Shown: positions 53,982 to 63,137 of the stretch, one piece after another
How the letters are laid out: every line of letters starts with the position of its first letter
Numbering within the stretch: position 1 is the first letter of the stretch
Assembly: GCA_003221195.1 (NCBI GenBank)
Contig: QHQO01000020.1
Span: 1 to 64,000 of the forward strand
Source: Verrucomicrobiota bacterium
GTDB taxonomy: Bacteria; Verrucomicrobiota; Verrucomicrobiia; Chthoniobacterales; UBA10450
Direction: 5' to 3'
DNA: 64,000 nt
Program-made: the position numbers and the translations under genes
The notes under the pieces: generated by a model
What the model was told of the DNA's origin: nothing
The model's database searches: none
Seen by the model: only the letters and a program-made list of their open reading frames with translations

Positions 53982-56723
53982 TCAAAGTAAACTAGCCGGC
54001 GAACTTGCGCGTTGCGTTGCTAGCTCGCGAGCGTATTGCAGGGTGTCAATTGAATCGACATTCTTGTCGCGCCGGATTGCCTTGATTCTAGGGAAACGTA
54101 GTGCCAGGCCACTGGCGTGGCGTGGGCTGGGCTGAATTGAATTAAAAGCGACTTCGAGGGTCACGTCTGGTTTCACTTCGCGATACCGGCCGTGGTCTAC
54201 GATGGTGTTCTGCTTGAAATGCTCGGTCAACTCTGCAATCTCTGCGTCGGTTAATCCGCTGTAAGCCTTACCAATCGGCAAGAGCTTGCCAGTAGTTTCA
54301 TCGCGCACGGCAAATGTGTAATCGCTCAACACATTATTGCGCTTGCCATGCCCAAACTCGGCACCCACCACCACGACATCCAGCGTCGCCAGTTCTTTCT
54401 TAAGCTTGAACCAAAACATGCCGCGGTTACCAGGCAGATAGAAGCTCTCCGGGTCCTTGATCATCAGCCCTTCGTTTAAGCGCTGCCGCGCCTGTTGGAA
54501 CGTTTGTTCGATCTCGGCTGCAGAATGCGCGGGCATCACCGTGGCAATTTGAAAATGCGGGGGCAATTGCACGCTGCTGAGATGTCTTCGCCGCTGATGC
54601 AGCGGAGTTTTTAACAACGACCGGCCGTTCAACCAAAGAAGATCGAAGATCACAAACGCGACCGGCACATCTGCCGCTGCACGCGCGAATAAATCGGCAC
54701 CGTTACTCCTTCGTCCCAGCCGCTTCTGCAGATCGAAGAAGGTGAGTGCGCGACCCTTCTCGAAAGCAATAATTTCGCCGTCGATGATCAGCTCCTCCTG
54801 GAAATTACTGGCTTGATCGACAACCTCGGGGAATTGACCTGTGATACGCCGCAAGTCGCGAGAGAAGATCTCGACCTGTTGCGTACTGCGGTGGAGCTGT
54901 GCGCGAACGCCGTCGAATTTGTCCTCCAAATAGACCGTAGCCGGCGCGGACGACGCCAGTTCCCGGTCAGTCCTTGCACTTTCAGTAAACCGTTCCCACA
55001 CCGCTTCAGCCGTCGGTTCAGGCGTCGCAAGCATGCATTTGATGGGACGAAAAATCGACAGTTCCGCCCGGTTTAGTTCGTTTCGTGAAGCAAGCAGCGC
55101 CGTCTGACCAATGTCGCCTAACAACATGTTGGCTTCTCTTACCTGCTCAAGAGGGACACCGAATGCCTTCGCGATCGCCTCCTCGACCAAACCCTCGCGC
55201 AATCCGATGCGCAGATCGCCAGTTAGAATTTTGACGACGTACTGACCTTCGCGCGCAGACAACCTTGAGAATCGATTTCGCAGCAGCTCGGCCTTGGCAA
55301 TCGGACCGCGCGCTCGGTGGAGATTTTCAAATAGCTCGCCCGTTTCGCTAATGCTGAACGGCTGAGGTGTCGTCCTTCTGTCGAGAACTTCGAACGCGGT
55401 CTTGCCCGCATCGCCGTGGCTGCTGGCGACGCGATGAAATTCCTCGTCGCTGACTTTGGTGGCCGCTTGCATCGCGCGAAAGATTACGGCCCAGCCAGCC
55501 TGCAAGGTGCGCGGGTCGCTTTGAGCAAAGGCTTTCCCGGTGAAGTAGGGTGTCGCAATTCGAAGCTGCTCCCTCGTGAGGCCGCGCAAATAATCGGCAA
55601 GCAGTCGAATTTTTTCCAGTTTGGCCGGAGTTGCAGCGATCGCCTCGCCAACATTCGCAAACGCGAGGAATTCGGATGTGCTGGCGCAGCCGTCTTCCGT
55701 GCGGCGTCCGGCGTCGGAGGTAGCAACGGAAGGGCGGGCAGGAATTTGTGGCAGCGTAAACTCCATTTGGTTTTCTTCACTTAACGCCCATGCTTCGATG
55801 CCGCGTTCACGCAAATCGCATGCAAACGAAGCAGCGAAACCGTGGAGTGTAAGCACGCGTCGCGGCTGTACGAATTCGACATAGCGAAGCAGATCGTTGT
55901 AATCAGCGTGATCGGACAGTGCAAAAGCCGCGTCAACTTGATAGCGATAGATTGCGTTTGGATCGACCGCCCAACCGCTGATCATCGCTACGCGTTTGCG
56001 CGCAATTTTTTCCAGCATGTGTGAATGATTCGCGCTGGGTGGGCAGATCAGAACTTTTCCAGCAGCGTCGTTCGGGTTGTAGCGAAGATATTTGCAAAAC
56101 GATTGGCCAAACTGCTCGTAGATGCGGGTCATCCGATAAACCGAACCGTGGAGCATCGGGGTTAACCCAGCTCCATCAAGCGAACAGAGGATCTCCTGCG
56201 CCTTGCCTAACGAATACCCAAGGAGCACGGGTACTCCACCGTCATCAATTGTTTCCTGGCAAAAGGCAATTATTTGATTAATGACCTGTTCCGTTGGTGG
56301 GAATCGATAACGCGACAGACCGAATGTCGTCTCCATGACGAGTGTGTCCGCCTTGCGCCATTCCGCGGGCTCGGCCGATTTACCGGGACGCAGCTTAAAA
56401 TCGCCGGTGTAAAGCAATGTCTCGTTTCCGGCAGAAAGGAAACATTGCGCCGATCCGAAGATATGCCCGGCCGGCAATAGCATCAGGTCGATCCCGTGCA
56501 CCGTTCGTTTGTCACCGAATGGCAGAATGTACTCTGTGCGGGAGCCTGGCAGCCGGCTTTGCATCAAGCGTGCCGTCCGCTCGGAAACAATGACTTCTTC
56601 GTGTGGCGCAATGTGGTCACTGTGCGCGTGCGAAACGAAAGCAAATCGCTTTGCGTCCCATGGGTCGAGCCATAAGTTCTGGCGCGGCAGATACACCCCG
56701 CGCTCATAACGAACTTCAATCAT
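53982..56723 (-). CDS. Fusion: MBL-fold exonuclease plus ATP-dependent DNA ligase
   Basis: A 913-residue protein from the ATG at 56723, which gives MIEVRYERGVYLP; the track extends 29 codons into the divergent gene. Residues about 1-325: metallo-beta-lactamase/beta-CASP-like nuclease with SHAHSDHIAPH, LPAGHIFGSAQ, LLYTGDFK and LSDHADYNDL, as in the ligase-associated exonuclease family. Residues about 360-913: ATP-dependent ligase with DLRIGLREGL, adenylated Lys in LEDKFDGVRAQL (about 602), DGEIIAFEKG and FKLKKELATLDVVV plus an OB-fold tail. In most bacteria these are separate neighbouring genes, often with a helicase (Lhr-like) and a phosphoesterase; neither is adjacent here. Probable end-processing and sealing in DNA repair. 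Confidence 0.92.
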   Translation of the reverse strand: MIEVRYERGVYLPRQNLWLDPWDAKRFAFVSHAHSDHIAPHEEVIVSERTARLMQSRLPGSRTEYILPFGDKRTVHGIDLMLLPAGHIFGSAQCFLSAGNETLLYTGDFKLRPGKSAEPAEWRKADTLVMETTFGLSRYRFPPTEQVINQIIAFCQETIDDGGVPVLLGYSLGKAQEILCSLDGAGLTPMLHGSVYRMTRIYEQFGQSFCKYLRYNPNDAAGKVLICPPSANHSHMLEKIARKRVAMISGWAVDPNAIYRYQVDAAFALSDHADYNDLLRYVEFVQPRRVLTLHGFAASFACDLRERGIEAWALSEENQMEFTLPQIPARPSVATSDAGRRTEDGCASTSEFLAFANVGEAIAATPAKLEKIRLLADYLRGLTREQLRIATPYFTGKAFAQSDPRTLQAGWAVIFRAMQAATKVSDEEFHRVASSHGDAGKTAFEVLDRRTTPQPFSISETGELFENLHRARGPIAKAELLRNRFSRLSAREGQYVVKILTGDLRIGLREGLVEEAIAKAFGVPLEQVREANMLLGDIGQTALLASRNELNRAELSIFRPIKCMLATPEPTAEAVWERFTESARTDRELASSAPATVYLEDKFDGVRAQLHRSTQQVEIFSRDLRRITGQFPEVVDQASNFQEELIIDGEIIAFEKGRALTFFDLQKRLGRRSNGADLFARAAADVPVAFVIFDLLWLNGRSLLKTPLHQRRRHLSSVQLPPHFQIATVMPAHSAAEIEQTFQQARQRLNEGLMIKDPESFYLPGNRGMFWFKLKKELATLDVVVVGAEFGHGKRNNVLSDYTFAVRDETTGKLLPIGKAYSGLTDAEIAELTEHFKQNTIVDHGRYREVKPDVTLEVAFNSIQPSPRHASGLALRFPRIKAIRRDKNVDSIDTLQYARELATQRASSPASLL

Positions 56724-56830
56724 AAAACCGAAATTTACTTGCAGATTCGCGTAAGTTCCACAGGAGCCGGAGAACTGGAATGTGGGGTTGCTCGTTGACA
56801 CCCGATTCAAAACCCGGCTTTATTAGGCGA

Positions 56831-57430
56831 ATGAGATTTGCCGCCGCAGTCTTTGCCTTGGGCTCTTTGACCCTTGTTGTTAGCTCCACCGACGGCGCCC
56901 GCGAAGAACCAAGAATCGTAGAAAAAGTGACACGGCTCCCGGTGTCGCTAAACAACGATTTCGAGTTTCGGAAAACGAAGCTTTTCTTTTTGAGTGAAAA
57001 AGCACCGAAAGCAGGTGAGCGCGCGAGGCAGACAACGAGCACCACCTCACTTGGTGGAAAATCGACTTCGCCAAGCCAGAAAACGGCAACGCTTCAGGAC
57101 GCTCCCATTACTTTTGAGCGCCAATATCGAATGTTTGGAGCGGTGACGGCCCTTGATCAGCGTCAACGTTTCGGCAATTACTTTGATTTCTTCTGGCGGA
57201 CCAAGCACTCTTCGGATGTCACAGTGCGTTTAGAATATCGTCAGGAAAAACTGCACGAGCACGTTCAGGCGCAGGAGATTTCGTATCGAAATGTGCGTGG
57301 CACTCGCAAGACCGAATTCAGGGTGATTGGAGACGATTATTTTGATGATGGCCGCGTAATAGCATGGCGGTGTCTGTTAATCGAAAACGGGCGGATCGTA
57401 GCGGAAAATCGCTCCTTTATGTGGGAGTGA
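56831..57430 (+). CDS. Exported hypothetical protein
   Basis: A 199-residue protein from the ATG at 56831 (MRFAAAVFALGSLTLVVSS signal); the track starts 17 codons upstream, over the divergent ligase start. A Ser/Thr-rich linker (ARQTTSTTSLGGKSTSPSQK) leads to a beta-rich domain of about 100 residues: ITFERQYRMFGAVTALDQRQRFGNYF, VTVRLEYRQEKL and DGRVIAWRCLLIENGRIVAE. No family recognised; the domain looks like a small beta sandwich. It is divergent from the ligase fusion, with only 107 bp between the two starts. Confidence 0.7.
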   Translation: MRFAAAVFALGSLTLVVSSTDGAREEPRIVEKVTRLPVSLNNDFEFRKTKLFFLSEKAPKAGERARQTTSTTSLGGKSTSPSQKTATLQDAPITFERQYRMFGAVTALDQRQRFGNYFDFFWRTKHSSDVTVRLEYRQEKLHEHVQAQEISYRNVRGTRKTEFRVIGDDYFDDGRVIAWRCLLIENGRIVAENRSFMWE

Positions 57431-57436
57431 GATCCA

Positions 57437-57574
57437 ATGGGCGCGTCTCATCTCCCCCGGTTAGTGTTACCTGAAGCAGCCTTTCGTGCCGCGGATTTCG
57501 AATCATTGTCTGAGGCTTTCTCGAATCCGGCGAGCATTGACAGCATGCCTTCCGGGCTGGTATCTTTTGGCTAG
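57437..57574 (+). CDS. Candidate small ORF (45 aa), uncertain
   Basis: ATG at 57437 follows GGAGTGAG at workable spacing and reads 45 codons (MGASHLPRLVLPEAAFRAAD.., ending SGLVSFG) to a TAG six bases before the GTG of the STAS gene. It fills the gap exactly and could be a translated leader of the STAS operon. No family is recognised and codon evidence is thin. Confidence 0.3.
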   Translation: MGASHLPRLVLPEAAFRAADFESLSEAFSNPASIDSMPSGLVSFG

Positions 57575-57579
57575 TAACT

Positions 57580-58095
57580 GTGGACTCATCTATTCAAGTA
57601 GGGGTGAGCGGCCCAACCGTGTGGGTGAAAGTGGCGGGGAAAGGTAGTTTCCTCAACAGCGGCAATCTCAAGGAGTTCGCCCGTGAGATGTTGGACCGCG
57701 GCTATCGCGAATTTGTGGTGGACCTGGCGGATTGTGCCATGATGGATTCCACATTCATGGGAACGATGGCCAGCGTGGCACTTCGATTGAAGGAGCTGGG
57801 GCACGGACATCTTCACATCGTTCATTGTGGAAACCGCAGCCACGAGCTTCTCTCCGGGCTCGGCTTGGATCAGATATTCGATATTCGTGCTAATGGTTCC
57901 AATCCCCCTGAATGCGGAGCGCTCGAGCGAACCCCCGCGGTCCGGTCGCCCGGGGATAGAAAGAAAAAACAAACGGAGACGATGCTGGAAGCCCATGAAG
58001 CTCTTTGCGAGGCCGCGCCGGAAAATATCTTTCGCTTTAAAGACGTTCTCGATTTTTTAAGACAAGACCTTCATCACGAGACGCCTTTGAAGTAA
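57580..58095 (+). CDS. STAS-domain protein (anti-sigma antagonist type)
   Basis: A 171-residue protein starting at GTG. The STAS fold covers about residues 5-105 (VSGPTVWVKVAGKGSFLNSG, FVVDLADCAMMDSTFMGTMA). The Ser in MDSTFMG is in the place of the phosphorylated serine of SpoIIAA/RsbV. The C-terminal 60 residues are an added Lys/Glu-rich helical segment. It is followed 12 bp later by a GAF-PP2C phosphatase, the classical RsbV/RsbU partner. No RsbW-type kinase or dedicated sigma factor is present nearby. Confidence 0.85.
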   Translation: MDSSIQVGVSGPTVWVKVAGKGSFLNSGNLKEFAREMLDRGYREFVVDLADCAMMDSTFMGTMASVALRLKELGHGHLHIVHCGNRSHELLSGLGLDQIFDIRANGSNPPECGALERTPAVRSPGDRKKKQTETMLEAHEALCEAAPENIFRFKDVLDFLRQDLHHETPLK

Positions 58096-58107
58096 GCTGG
58101 CCCTTGC

Positions 58108-59547
58108 ATGATGTGGCCGACTCTTCTTCTCGGACTGCTTGTTGCCTCTGTCGCCGGATGGATTATTACCGCGTGGTTTCAGATACGGCGGATTCGACGG
58201 CTAGAGCGCTCTCATGAAGAAATTCAGGTTGAGGAAACGCTTGTTTTCGATTTTTTGCATGGTCTCGGCGAAGCCTTTCGAGAGACCATTCGGCCTCAGG
58301 AGCTGCACCGGCTAATCGTCGAAGGCGCCACGCGTGTTCTCGACGCGCACGGGGGCGTGCTTTACGTCACCGATCGAACGGGCGGGAAACTTACTCCGGC
58401 GTTTATCTCCAAAGGCTCTCCGCCGCTAGTGGACGTTCCCCCAAATATCTTGCAACAAGCCGCGGCTGCTCCCATAGCGCTTGAGAGCTTTCTACGGCTG
58501 CACACGATTAGCCCGGGTGAAGGATTAATCGGACGAGTGTGGCAGACGGGCCAGTCCGTTTGCTTGAATGAATTCTCCGAGGTGCCAGAGCTGGCAAAAT
58601 TGCGTGGCAGCGCTTTTGGCAGCTCGTCGATTATTGCTGCATCACTGCGGTACGGAAACCAAGATCTCGGCGTCCTAGCACTGGCGAACGGCCCTGCGGG
58701 CCCAGGTTTTTCCCAGGGGGATTTCGTCGTTTTTAAATCGATCGCTGAACAGTCGGCCTTTGCGCTTTACAACGCCATCATCTATTCCATGGCTAACGAA
58801 AAGAAGCGCCTCGATCACGATCTCGAAATCGCGCGAGACATTCAGCGTATCTTGCTTCCATCGGAGGCGCCGGCGATTAATGGGTTTCAGATCAGCGGCG
58901 TTAATGCGCCAGCCCGCCAGGTAAGCGGCGATTATTTCGATTACATTCAAGTCGATCAAGAACGGCTCGGAGTAGTCATCGCAGACGTGTCAGGTAAAGG
59001 TGTGCCGGCATCGCTTATCATGGCCATCTGCCGCAGCGTCTTGCGAGCGGAGGCTGCACGGAACCCATCTCCGGCCGATGTATTACGAAAGGTGAATCGA
59101 CAGCTCTACCCCGATATTAAGGAAGACATGTTCATCAGCATGGCCTACTTGATTCTCAACCACCAGCATGAGGGAGTGACGCTCGCGCGCGCCGGACATG
59201 ATGCGCCATTACTTTACAAGCGGCAGTCTCAAACTGTCACGCCGGTGAAACCGCCCGGCATGGTCGTGGGAATTGACAGTGGAAACGTGTTTGATAGGCT
59301 AACCGCTGACTTCGCTGTTCCGCTCGAGCGCGATGATTGCCTCGTCCTCTACACCGACGGCGTGACCGAAACGCTTAATGCCGAGGGAGACGAGTTCGGT
59401 GTCGACCGTATGATGCAATCGGTTCGCGCCAGTGCGACCAACGGAGCGCAAGCAATAGTAAAGCAAATCATCGAGGACGTTCGCGAGTTTACCGGCTCGA
59501 TCCCGCAAAACGACGACATCACTTTGATTGCCATTCGCAAAACATGA
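58108..59547 (+). CDS. GAF-domain PP2C phosphatase (RsbU/SpoIIE family), membrane-anchored
   Basis: A 479-residue protein. N-terminal membrane helix (TLLLGLLVASVAGWIITAWF), a short coiled region, a GAF domain at about 50-225 (VLDAHGGVLYVTDRTGGKLTP, GEGLIGRVWQTGQ), then a linker helix and the PP2C/SpoIIE domain from about 240 (VSGDYFDYIQVD, VVIADVSGKGVPASLIMA, LVLYTDGVTE, NDDITLIAIRKT). It probably dephosphorylates the adjacent STAS protein when the GAF domain senses a signal. It overlaps grpE by four bases. Confidence 0.93.
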   Translation: MMWPTLLLGLLVASVAGWIITAWFQIRRIRRLERSHEEIQVEETLVFDFLHGLGEAFRETIRPQELHRLIVEGATRVLDAHGGVLYVTDRTGGKLTPAFISKGSPPLVDVPPNILQQAAAAPIALESFLRLHTISPGEGLIGRVWQTGQSVCLNEFSEVPELAKLRGSAFGSSSIIAASLRYGNQDLGVLALANGPAGPGFSQGDFVVFKSIAEQSAFALYNAIIYSMANEKKRLDHDLEIARDIQRILLPSEAPAINGFQISGVNAPARQVSGDYFDYIQVDQERLGVVIADVSGKGVPASLIMAICRSVLRAEAARNPSPADVLRKVNRQLYPDIKEDMFISMAYLILNHQHEGVTLARAGHDAPLLYKRQSQTVTPVKPPGMVVGIDSGNVFDRLTADFAVPLERDDCLVLYTDGVTETLNAEGDEFGVDRMMQSVRASATNGAQAIVKQIIEDVREFTGSIPQNDDITLIAIRKT

Positions 59548-60122
59548 AAAAAATTCCTGTTACTGAACAAAACAAACAAATGAAACAATCGGCATCGGCA
59601 AGTTCGATCCCTTCATCTGCCCCACCCGGGACCGATGACGATGCAGTGCAATACGAAGCACAAGATCCAACGGCTGGTTTGCAGGCCGATCTCGACCGGT
59701 TTCGGGACCTCGCGGCCCGGAGCCAGGCCGACTTCGAGAATTACAAGAAACGTTCTGCTCGCGAAAAGGAAGAGGCGATCAAATATGCCAACCAGTCTTT
59801 GCTGGAGCGTTTGGTCGGAATCATCGACAATTTTGAACTTGGCCTTGCAGCAGCAAAAGAGCAGCGTGCGGACTCTCCGATTTATTCCGGAATGGTTCTC
59901 GTGCAAAAACAACTCAGCGATTTGCTGGCCGAAAATGGACTGCAACCGATCGAGGCCGAGGGAAAAACATTCGATCCGAACCTGCACGAAGCAATTGCGC
60001 ATGAACCCAGCAATGAATATCCCGAAGAGATTGTGGTGCGCCAAACCCGTCGCGGTTATCGATTTAAGGACCGGTTGCTGCGACCTGCGAAAGTGGTTGT
60101 TTCCAGCGGCCCTGCAAAGTAG
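59544..60122 (+). CDS. grpE: Nucleotide exchange factor GrpE
   Basis: A 192-residue protein. Long N-terminal coiled coil (DLDRFRDLAARSQADFENYKKR, in the family position) and C-terminal beta domain with AEGKTFDPNLHEAIAHEPS, VVRQTRRGYRFKDRLLRPAKVVVS. It releases ADP from DnaK. The four-base overlap with the PP2C phosphatase gene places chaperone synthesis and partner-switch signalling in one operon. dnaJ follows 57 bp later; dnaK is not in the window. Confidence 0.95.
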   Translation: MKKIPVTEQNKQMKQSASASSIPSSAPPGTDDDAVQYEAQDPTAGLQADLDRFRDLAARSQADFENYKKRSAREKEEAIKYANQSLLERLVGIIDNFELGLAAAKEQRADSPIYSGMVLVQKQLSDLLAENGLQPIEAEGKTFDPNLHEAIAHEPSNEYPEEIVVRQTRRGYRFKDRLLRPAKVVVSSGPAK

Positions 60123-60179
60123 GTGGCTCCTTGCCCGCTTTTACTAGTCCCATAAATCACAAGCGGGCTCATCGGCTAC

Positions 60180-61316
60180 ATGGCTACTGAAAAGCGGGAT
60201 TACTATGAGGTACTGGGCGTCAAACGAGACGCCACGGATGAGGAGGTCAAACGCTCCTATCGCAAACTCGCGGTCAAGTTTCATCCGGATAAAAATCCGG
60301 ACGACCCGCACGCCGAAGAAAAGTTCAAGGAATTAGGCGAAGCGTACGATGTGTTGATCGATCCTGACAAGCGCGCCGCCTACGATCGCTTCGGCCACGC
60401 GGCGTTCACACAGGGCGGCGCCGGTTTTGGGCGCGGCGCTTTCCACGATCCGTTCGAGATTTTTCGGGAAGTTTTCGGCGGCGGCGGATTCGGTGGCGGC
60501 ATCTTCGAGACGTTCTTTGGCGGCGATCAGGCGGAAGATCGGCGGCGCGGCTCGGATTTGCGCTACGACATGCAAATCAAGCTGGAGGAGGCGGCGTTTG
60601 GCGCTGAGAAAGAGATTGAAATCGCGAAACTCGATACCTGCGACAAATGCAACGGCAGCGGGGCCGAACCAGGCTCACGCACGATTACGTGCTCTACCTG
60701 TGGCGGCCGTGGGCAGGTGATCAGTTCGCGCGGATTTTTTCACGTATCGCAGACGTGTCCTCGGTGCCGAGGTGCTGGTGAAGTCATTGAGAAACCGTGC
60801 CAAAAGTGCCGTGGCGAAGGACGCGTGGAGAAATTGAGCCGCGTTAAGCTGAAGATCCCTGCTGGAATCAGGGAGGGTTCACGATTGCGCTCGTTAGGCA
60901 ACGGCGAGGCTGGCACACGCGGTGGTCCTCCGGGCGATCTTTATGTGGTCATACACGTTCGAGAGCACAAGATCTTTCAGCGCGAAGGAGATGATCTGTA
61001 TTGTGACGTACCGATCCCTTTTTCCGTTGCGACTCTGGGTGGCGAAATTGATGTGCCGACTCTTGAAGGCAGGGCGCATCTGAAAGTACCCGCCGGCACT
61101 CAAAGTGCGCAAATGTTTAAAATGCGCGGCAAAGGAATTACAAATGTTAATGGGCGGGGCCGCGGCGATCTGTTCGCGCGTTTGATTGTCGAGGTGCCGT
61201 CGCGCTTGAACGCGCAGCAGCGTCGTAAGCTTGAGGAATTCGCGGCGCTTTGCGGCGATGAAAACACGCCCTTGCGCAAGAGCTTTTTCGAACGCGCGAA
61301 GGAATTTTTCAGATAG
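60180..61316 (+). CDS. dnaJ: Chaperone protein DnaJ
   Basis: A 378-residue type I J-protein. J domain with [15 protein letters not shown] (HPD) and YDRFGH, a Gly/Phe-rich linker ([17 protein letters not shown]), four zinc-finger repeats ([32 protein letters not shown]), and C-terminal client-binding domains ([15 protein letters not shown]). All elements needed to stimulate DnaK are present. Operon with grpE. Confidence 0.97.
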   Translation: MATEKRDYYEVLGVKRDATDEEVKRSYRKLAVKFHPDKNPDDPHAEEKFKELGEAYDVLIDPDKRAAYDRFGHAAFTQGGAGFGRGAFHDPFEIFREVFGGGGFGGGIFETFFGGDQAEDRRRGSDLRYDMQIKLEEAAFGAEKEIEIAKLDTCDKCNGSGAEPGSRTITCSTCGGRGQVISSRGFFHVSQTCPRCRGAGEVIEKPCQKCRGEGRVEKLSRVKLKIPAGIREGSRLRSLGNGEAGTRGGPPGDLYVVIHVREHKIFQREGDDLYCDVPIPFSVATLGGEIDVPTLEGRAHLKVPAGTQSAQMFKMRGKGITNVNGRGRGDLFARLIVEVPSRLNAQQRRKLEEFAALCGDENTPLRKSFFERAKEFFR

Positions 61317-61331
61317 AATCCCGCAGCTTCT

Positions 61332-62198
61332 GTGTTTCACGATACCGTCAAGCTGATCGAGTGCCCCCGTGACGCCTGGCAAGGTCTCAAGCGACAAATC
61401 CCAGCGGAACTCAAGGCGAGCTATCTCCGTGCGTTAATTGCGGCGGGGTTCAAGCACATCGATGCCGTTAGCTTTGTGTCTCCCAAAGCCGTTCCGCAGA
61501 TGGCTGACAGCGAGAAAGTGCTCAAGCAAATCAGTCCACCAGACGATGTCGAAATCATCGGTATTGTCGTTAATGAAAAGGGAGCCGACCGTGCCATTGC
61601 GACAGAAGCGGTTTCGACCCTGGGCTATCCTTGTTCCATTTCTGAAACATTCCTGCGCAAAAACCAAAATCAGACACCCGAAGAGGCCTACAAAAGGTTG
61701 GAATCGATTAAGACAAAAGCTGACGCATCCGGACTGGGTATGGTTGTTTATATCTCGATGGCGTTCGGAAATCCGTACAGCGATCCGTGGGATGAGACCG
61801 AGCTGCGGCGGGTGGTAGAGAAACTGGCGACGCTCGGAGTCCGATCGATTTCGCTAGCGGACACCGTTGGAGTTGCCGACCCTCATTTGATTCACCGTGT
61901 AGTCCAATCGATCACAAACCAATACGCCGATTACGATATCGGCGTGCACCTTCATAGTAAGCCGGAGGAAGCTGCAGCCAAAGTGCTCGCTGCTTGCGAT
62001 GCAGGCTGTCGGCGAATTGATTCAGCCATTGGTGGTCTTGGTGGGTGCCCTTTCGCGCAGGATGCATTGGTTGGGAACATTCCTACCGAAAGTGTACTCT
62101 CCGTACTTCAACAGCGCGGGAACGAGCTGCCGATAAGTAAAAAATCGTTGGCAAATGTGCTGCCGATGAGCTCGCTCATCGCATCTGACTACCAATAG
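61332..62198 (+). CDS. Hydroxymethylglutaryl-CoA lyase
   Basis: A 288-residue TIM-barrel enzyme starting at GTG, 15 bp after dnaJ. Family motifs: VKLIECPRDAWQG with the early Arg, SLADTVGVADP, IGVHLHSKPEEA (metal His pair) and the catalytic Cys loop IGGLGGCPFAQDA. It cleaves HMG-CoA to acetyl-CoA and acetoacetate in leucine breakdown. The GCP loop separates it from homocitrate/isopropylmalate synthases. No other leucine-degradation genes lie in the window. Confidence 0.9.
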   Translation: MFHDTVKLIECPRDAWQGLKRQIPAELKASYLRALIAAGFKHIDAVSFVSPKAVPQMADSEKVLKQISPPDDVEIIGIVVNEKGADRAIATEAVSTLGYPCSISETFLRKNQNQTPEEAYKRLESIKTKADASGLGMVVYISMAFGNPYSDPWDETELRRVVEKLATLGVRSISLADTVGVADPHLIHRVVQSITNQYADYDIGVHLHSKPEEAAAKVLAACDAGCRRIDSAIGGLGGCPFAQDALVGNIPTESVLSVLQQRGNELPISKKSLANVLPMSSLIASDYQ

Positions 62199-62252
62199 GA
62201 AATCGAGTTGCGCGGCCCGTCGTCTTATTAGGACTCATCTTGTAAATGGCGC

Positions 62253-62345
62253 TGTCATGTTGAGCGAAGCGAAACATCTCTGATTTATTCCACGGGCGTC
62301 GGTCCAGAAAGTGACCAGAGATTCTTCGCTTCGCTCAGATTGACA
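62253..62345. repeat. 93-bp element with 30-bp terminal inverted repeats (TGAGCGAAGCGAA core)
   Basis: The left end TGTCATGTTGAGCGAAGCGA and the right end, reading TGTCAATCTGAGCGAAGCGA on the other strand, are inverted copies extending through ..ATCTCTG. They flank a 33-bp centre. It sits between the HMG-CoA lyase and rsmE genes. MITE/REP-like, no transposase. Shares the GAGCGAAGCGA word with the element at 17854-17969. Confidence 0.75.
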
Positions 62346-62375
62346 TTCTAAGATGGACTGTAGTCCTATAGTCAC

Positions 62376-63128
62376 ATGCATCGCTTCTTCATCTCTCCCG
62401 AGAATTGGAATTCTGGCGCCCTCGCATTAGGTGGGTCGGAAGCACATCACGCGCGCGACGTCCTGCGCATGAGGGTGGGGGAGAAAGTTGTTCTCTTCAA
62501 CGGACGGGGACGGGAAATCACCGCGGAAATCGTCGATCTTGGCAGCGATGAAATTCGATTGCGAAAATTGCACGAAGCGGAAGCACCACCGCTTCAATGC
62601 CGGATCGTTCTGGGACAGGCAATCCCAAAGGGAAAAAACATGGACTTAATTGTGCAAAAGGCGGTGGAGATCGGCGCTTCTGAAATCGCGCCGATCATTT
62701 CCGATCGCACCATTGTGCATGTTGATTCCAAAAGCGCGGGGCAAAAACAGTCCAAATGGCAGCAGATTGCAGTCGAGGCGGCCAAACAATGCGGCCAGAA
62801 CTGGCTGCCGCACGTACATGCGCCTAGAAAGCTTTCAGAATTTCTTTCCGTAGCGCGGGAGAAGCCGTTCGACCTACAACTGATCGGCTCGCTTCAGCCG
62901 GGCGCGCACCACTTAAAGAAGGTTCTCGCGGACTATTCAAGTGAGCATCAACATCGTCCTGAGAGCGTGTTGATGCTTGTTGGACCAGAAGGCGATTTCA
63001 CGCCTGCGGAACTTGCGCTTGCGCGTCGTCACGGCTGCCAGCCAATTACGCTCGGCCCGATCATTCTGCGAGTGGAAACCGCGGCAATTTATTGCCTGAG
63101 CATTCTCTCGTACGAATTGCTGATTTAA
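62376..63128 (+). CDS. rsmE: 16S rRNA (uracil-1498-N3)-methyltransferase
   Basis: A 250-residue SPOUT enzyme. N-terminal PUA-like domain (HARDVLRMRVGEKVVLFNGRG). SPOUT knot with LGQAIPKGKNMDLIVQKAVEIG, SEIAPIISDRTIV, LMLVGPEGDFTPAELALARRHG and LGPIILRVETAAIYCLSIL. It methylates U1498 of 16S rRNA with SAM. It is separated from the HMG-CoA lyase gene by a 93-bp inverted-repeat element and is convergent with the TPR gene 9 bp away. Confidence 0.96.
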   Translation: MHRFFISPENWNSGALALGGSEAHHARDVLRMRVGEKVVLFNGRGREITAEIVDLGSDEIRLRKLHEAEAPPLQCRIVLGQAIPKGKNMDLIVQKAVEIGASEIAPIISDRTIVHVDSKSAGQKQSKWQQIAVEAAKQCGQNWLPHVHAPRKLSEFLSVAREKPFDLQLIGSLQPGAHHLKKVLADYSSEHQHRPESVLMLVGPEGDFTPAELALARRHGCQPITLGPIILRVETAAIYCLSILSYELLI

Positions 63129-63137
63129 AGCGCGGGT

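Noticed and set aside
60333-60720. ORFs opposite or in alternative frame to dnaJ
   Set aside because: Shadow frames of the Gly-rich and zinc-finger region.
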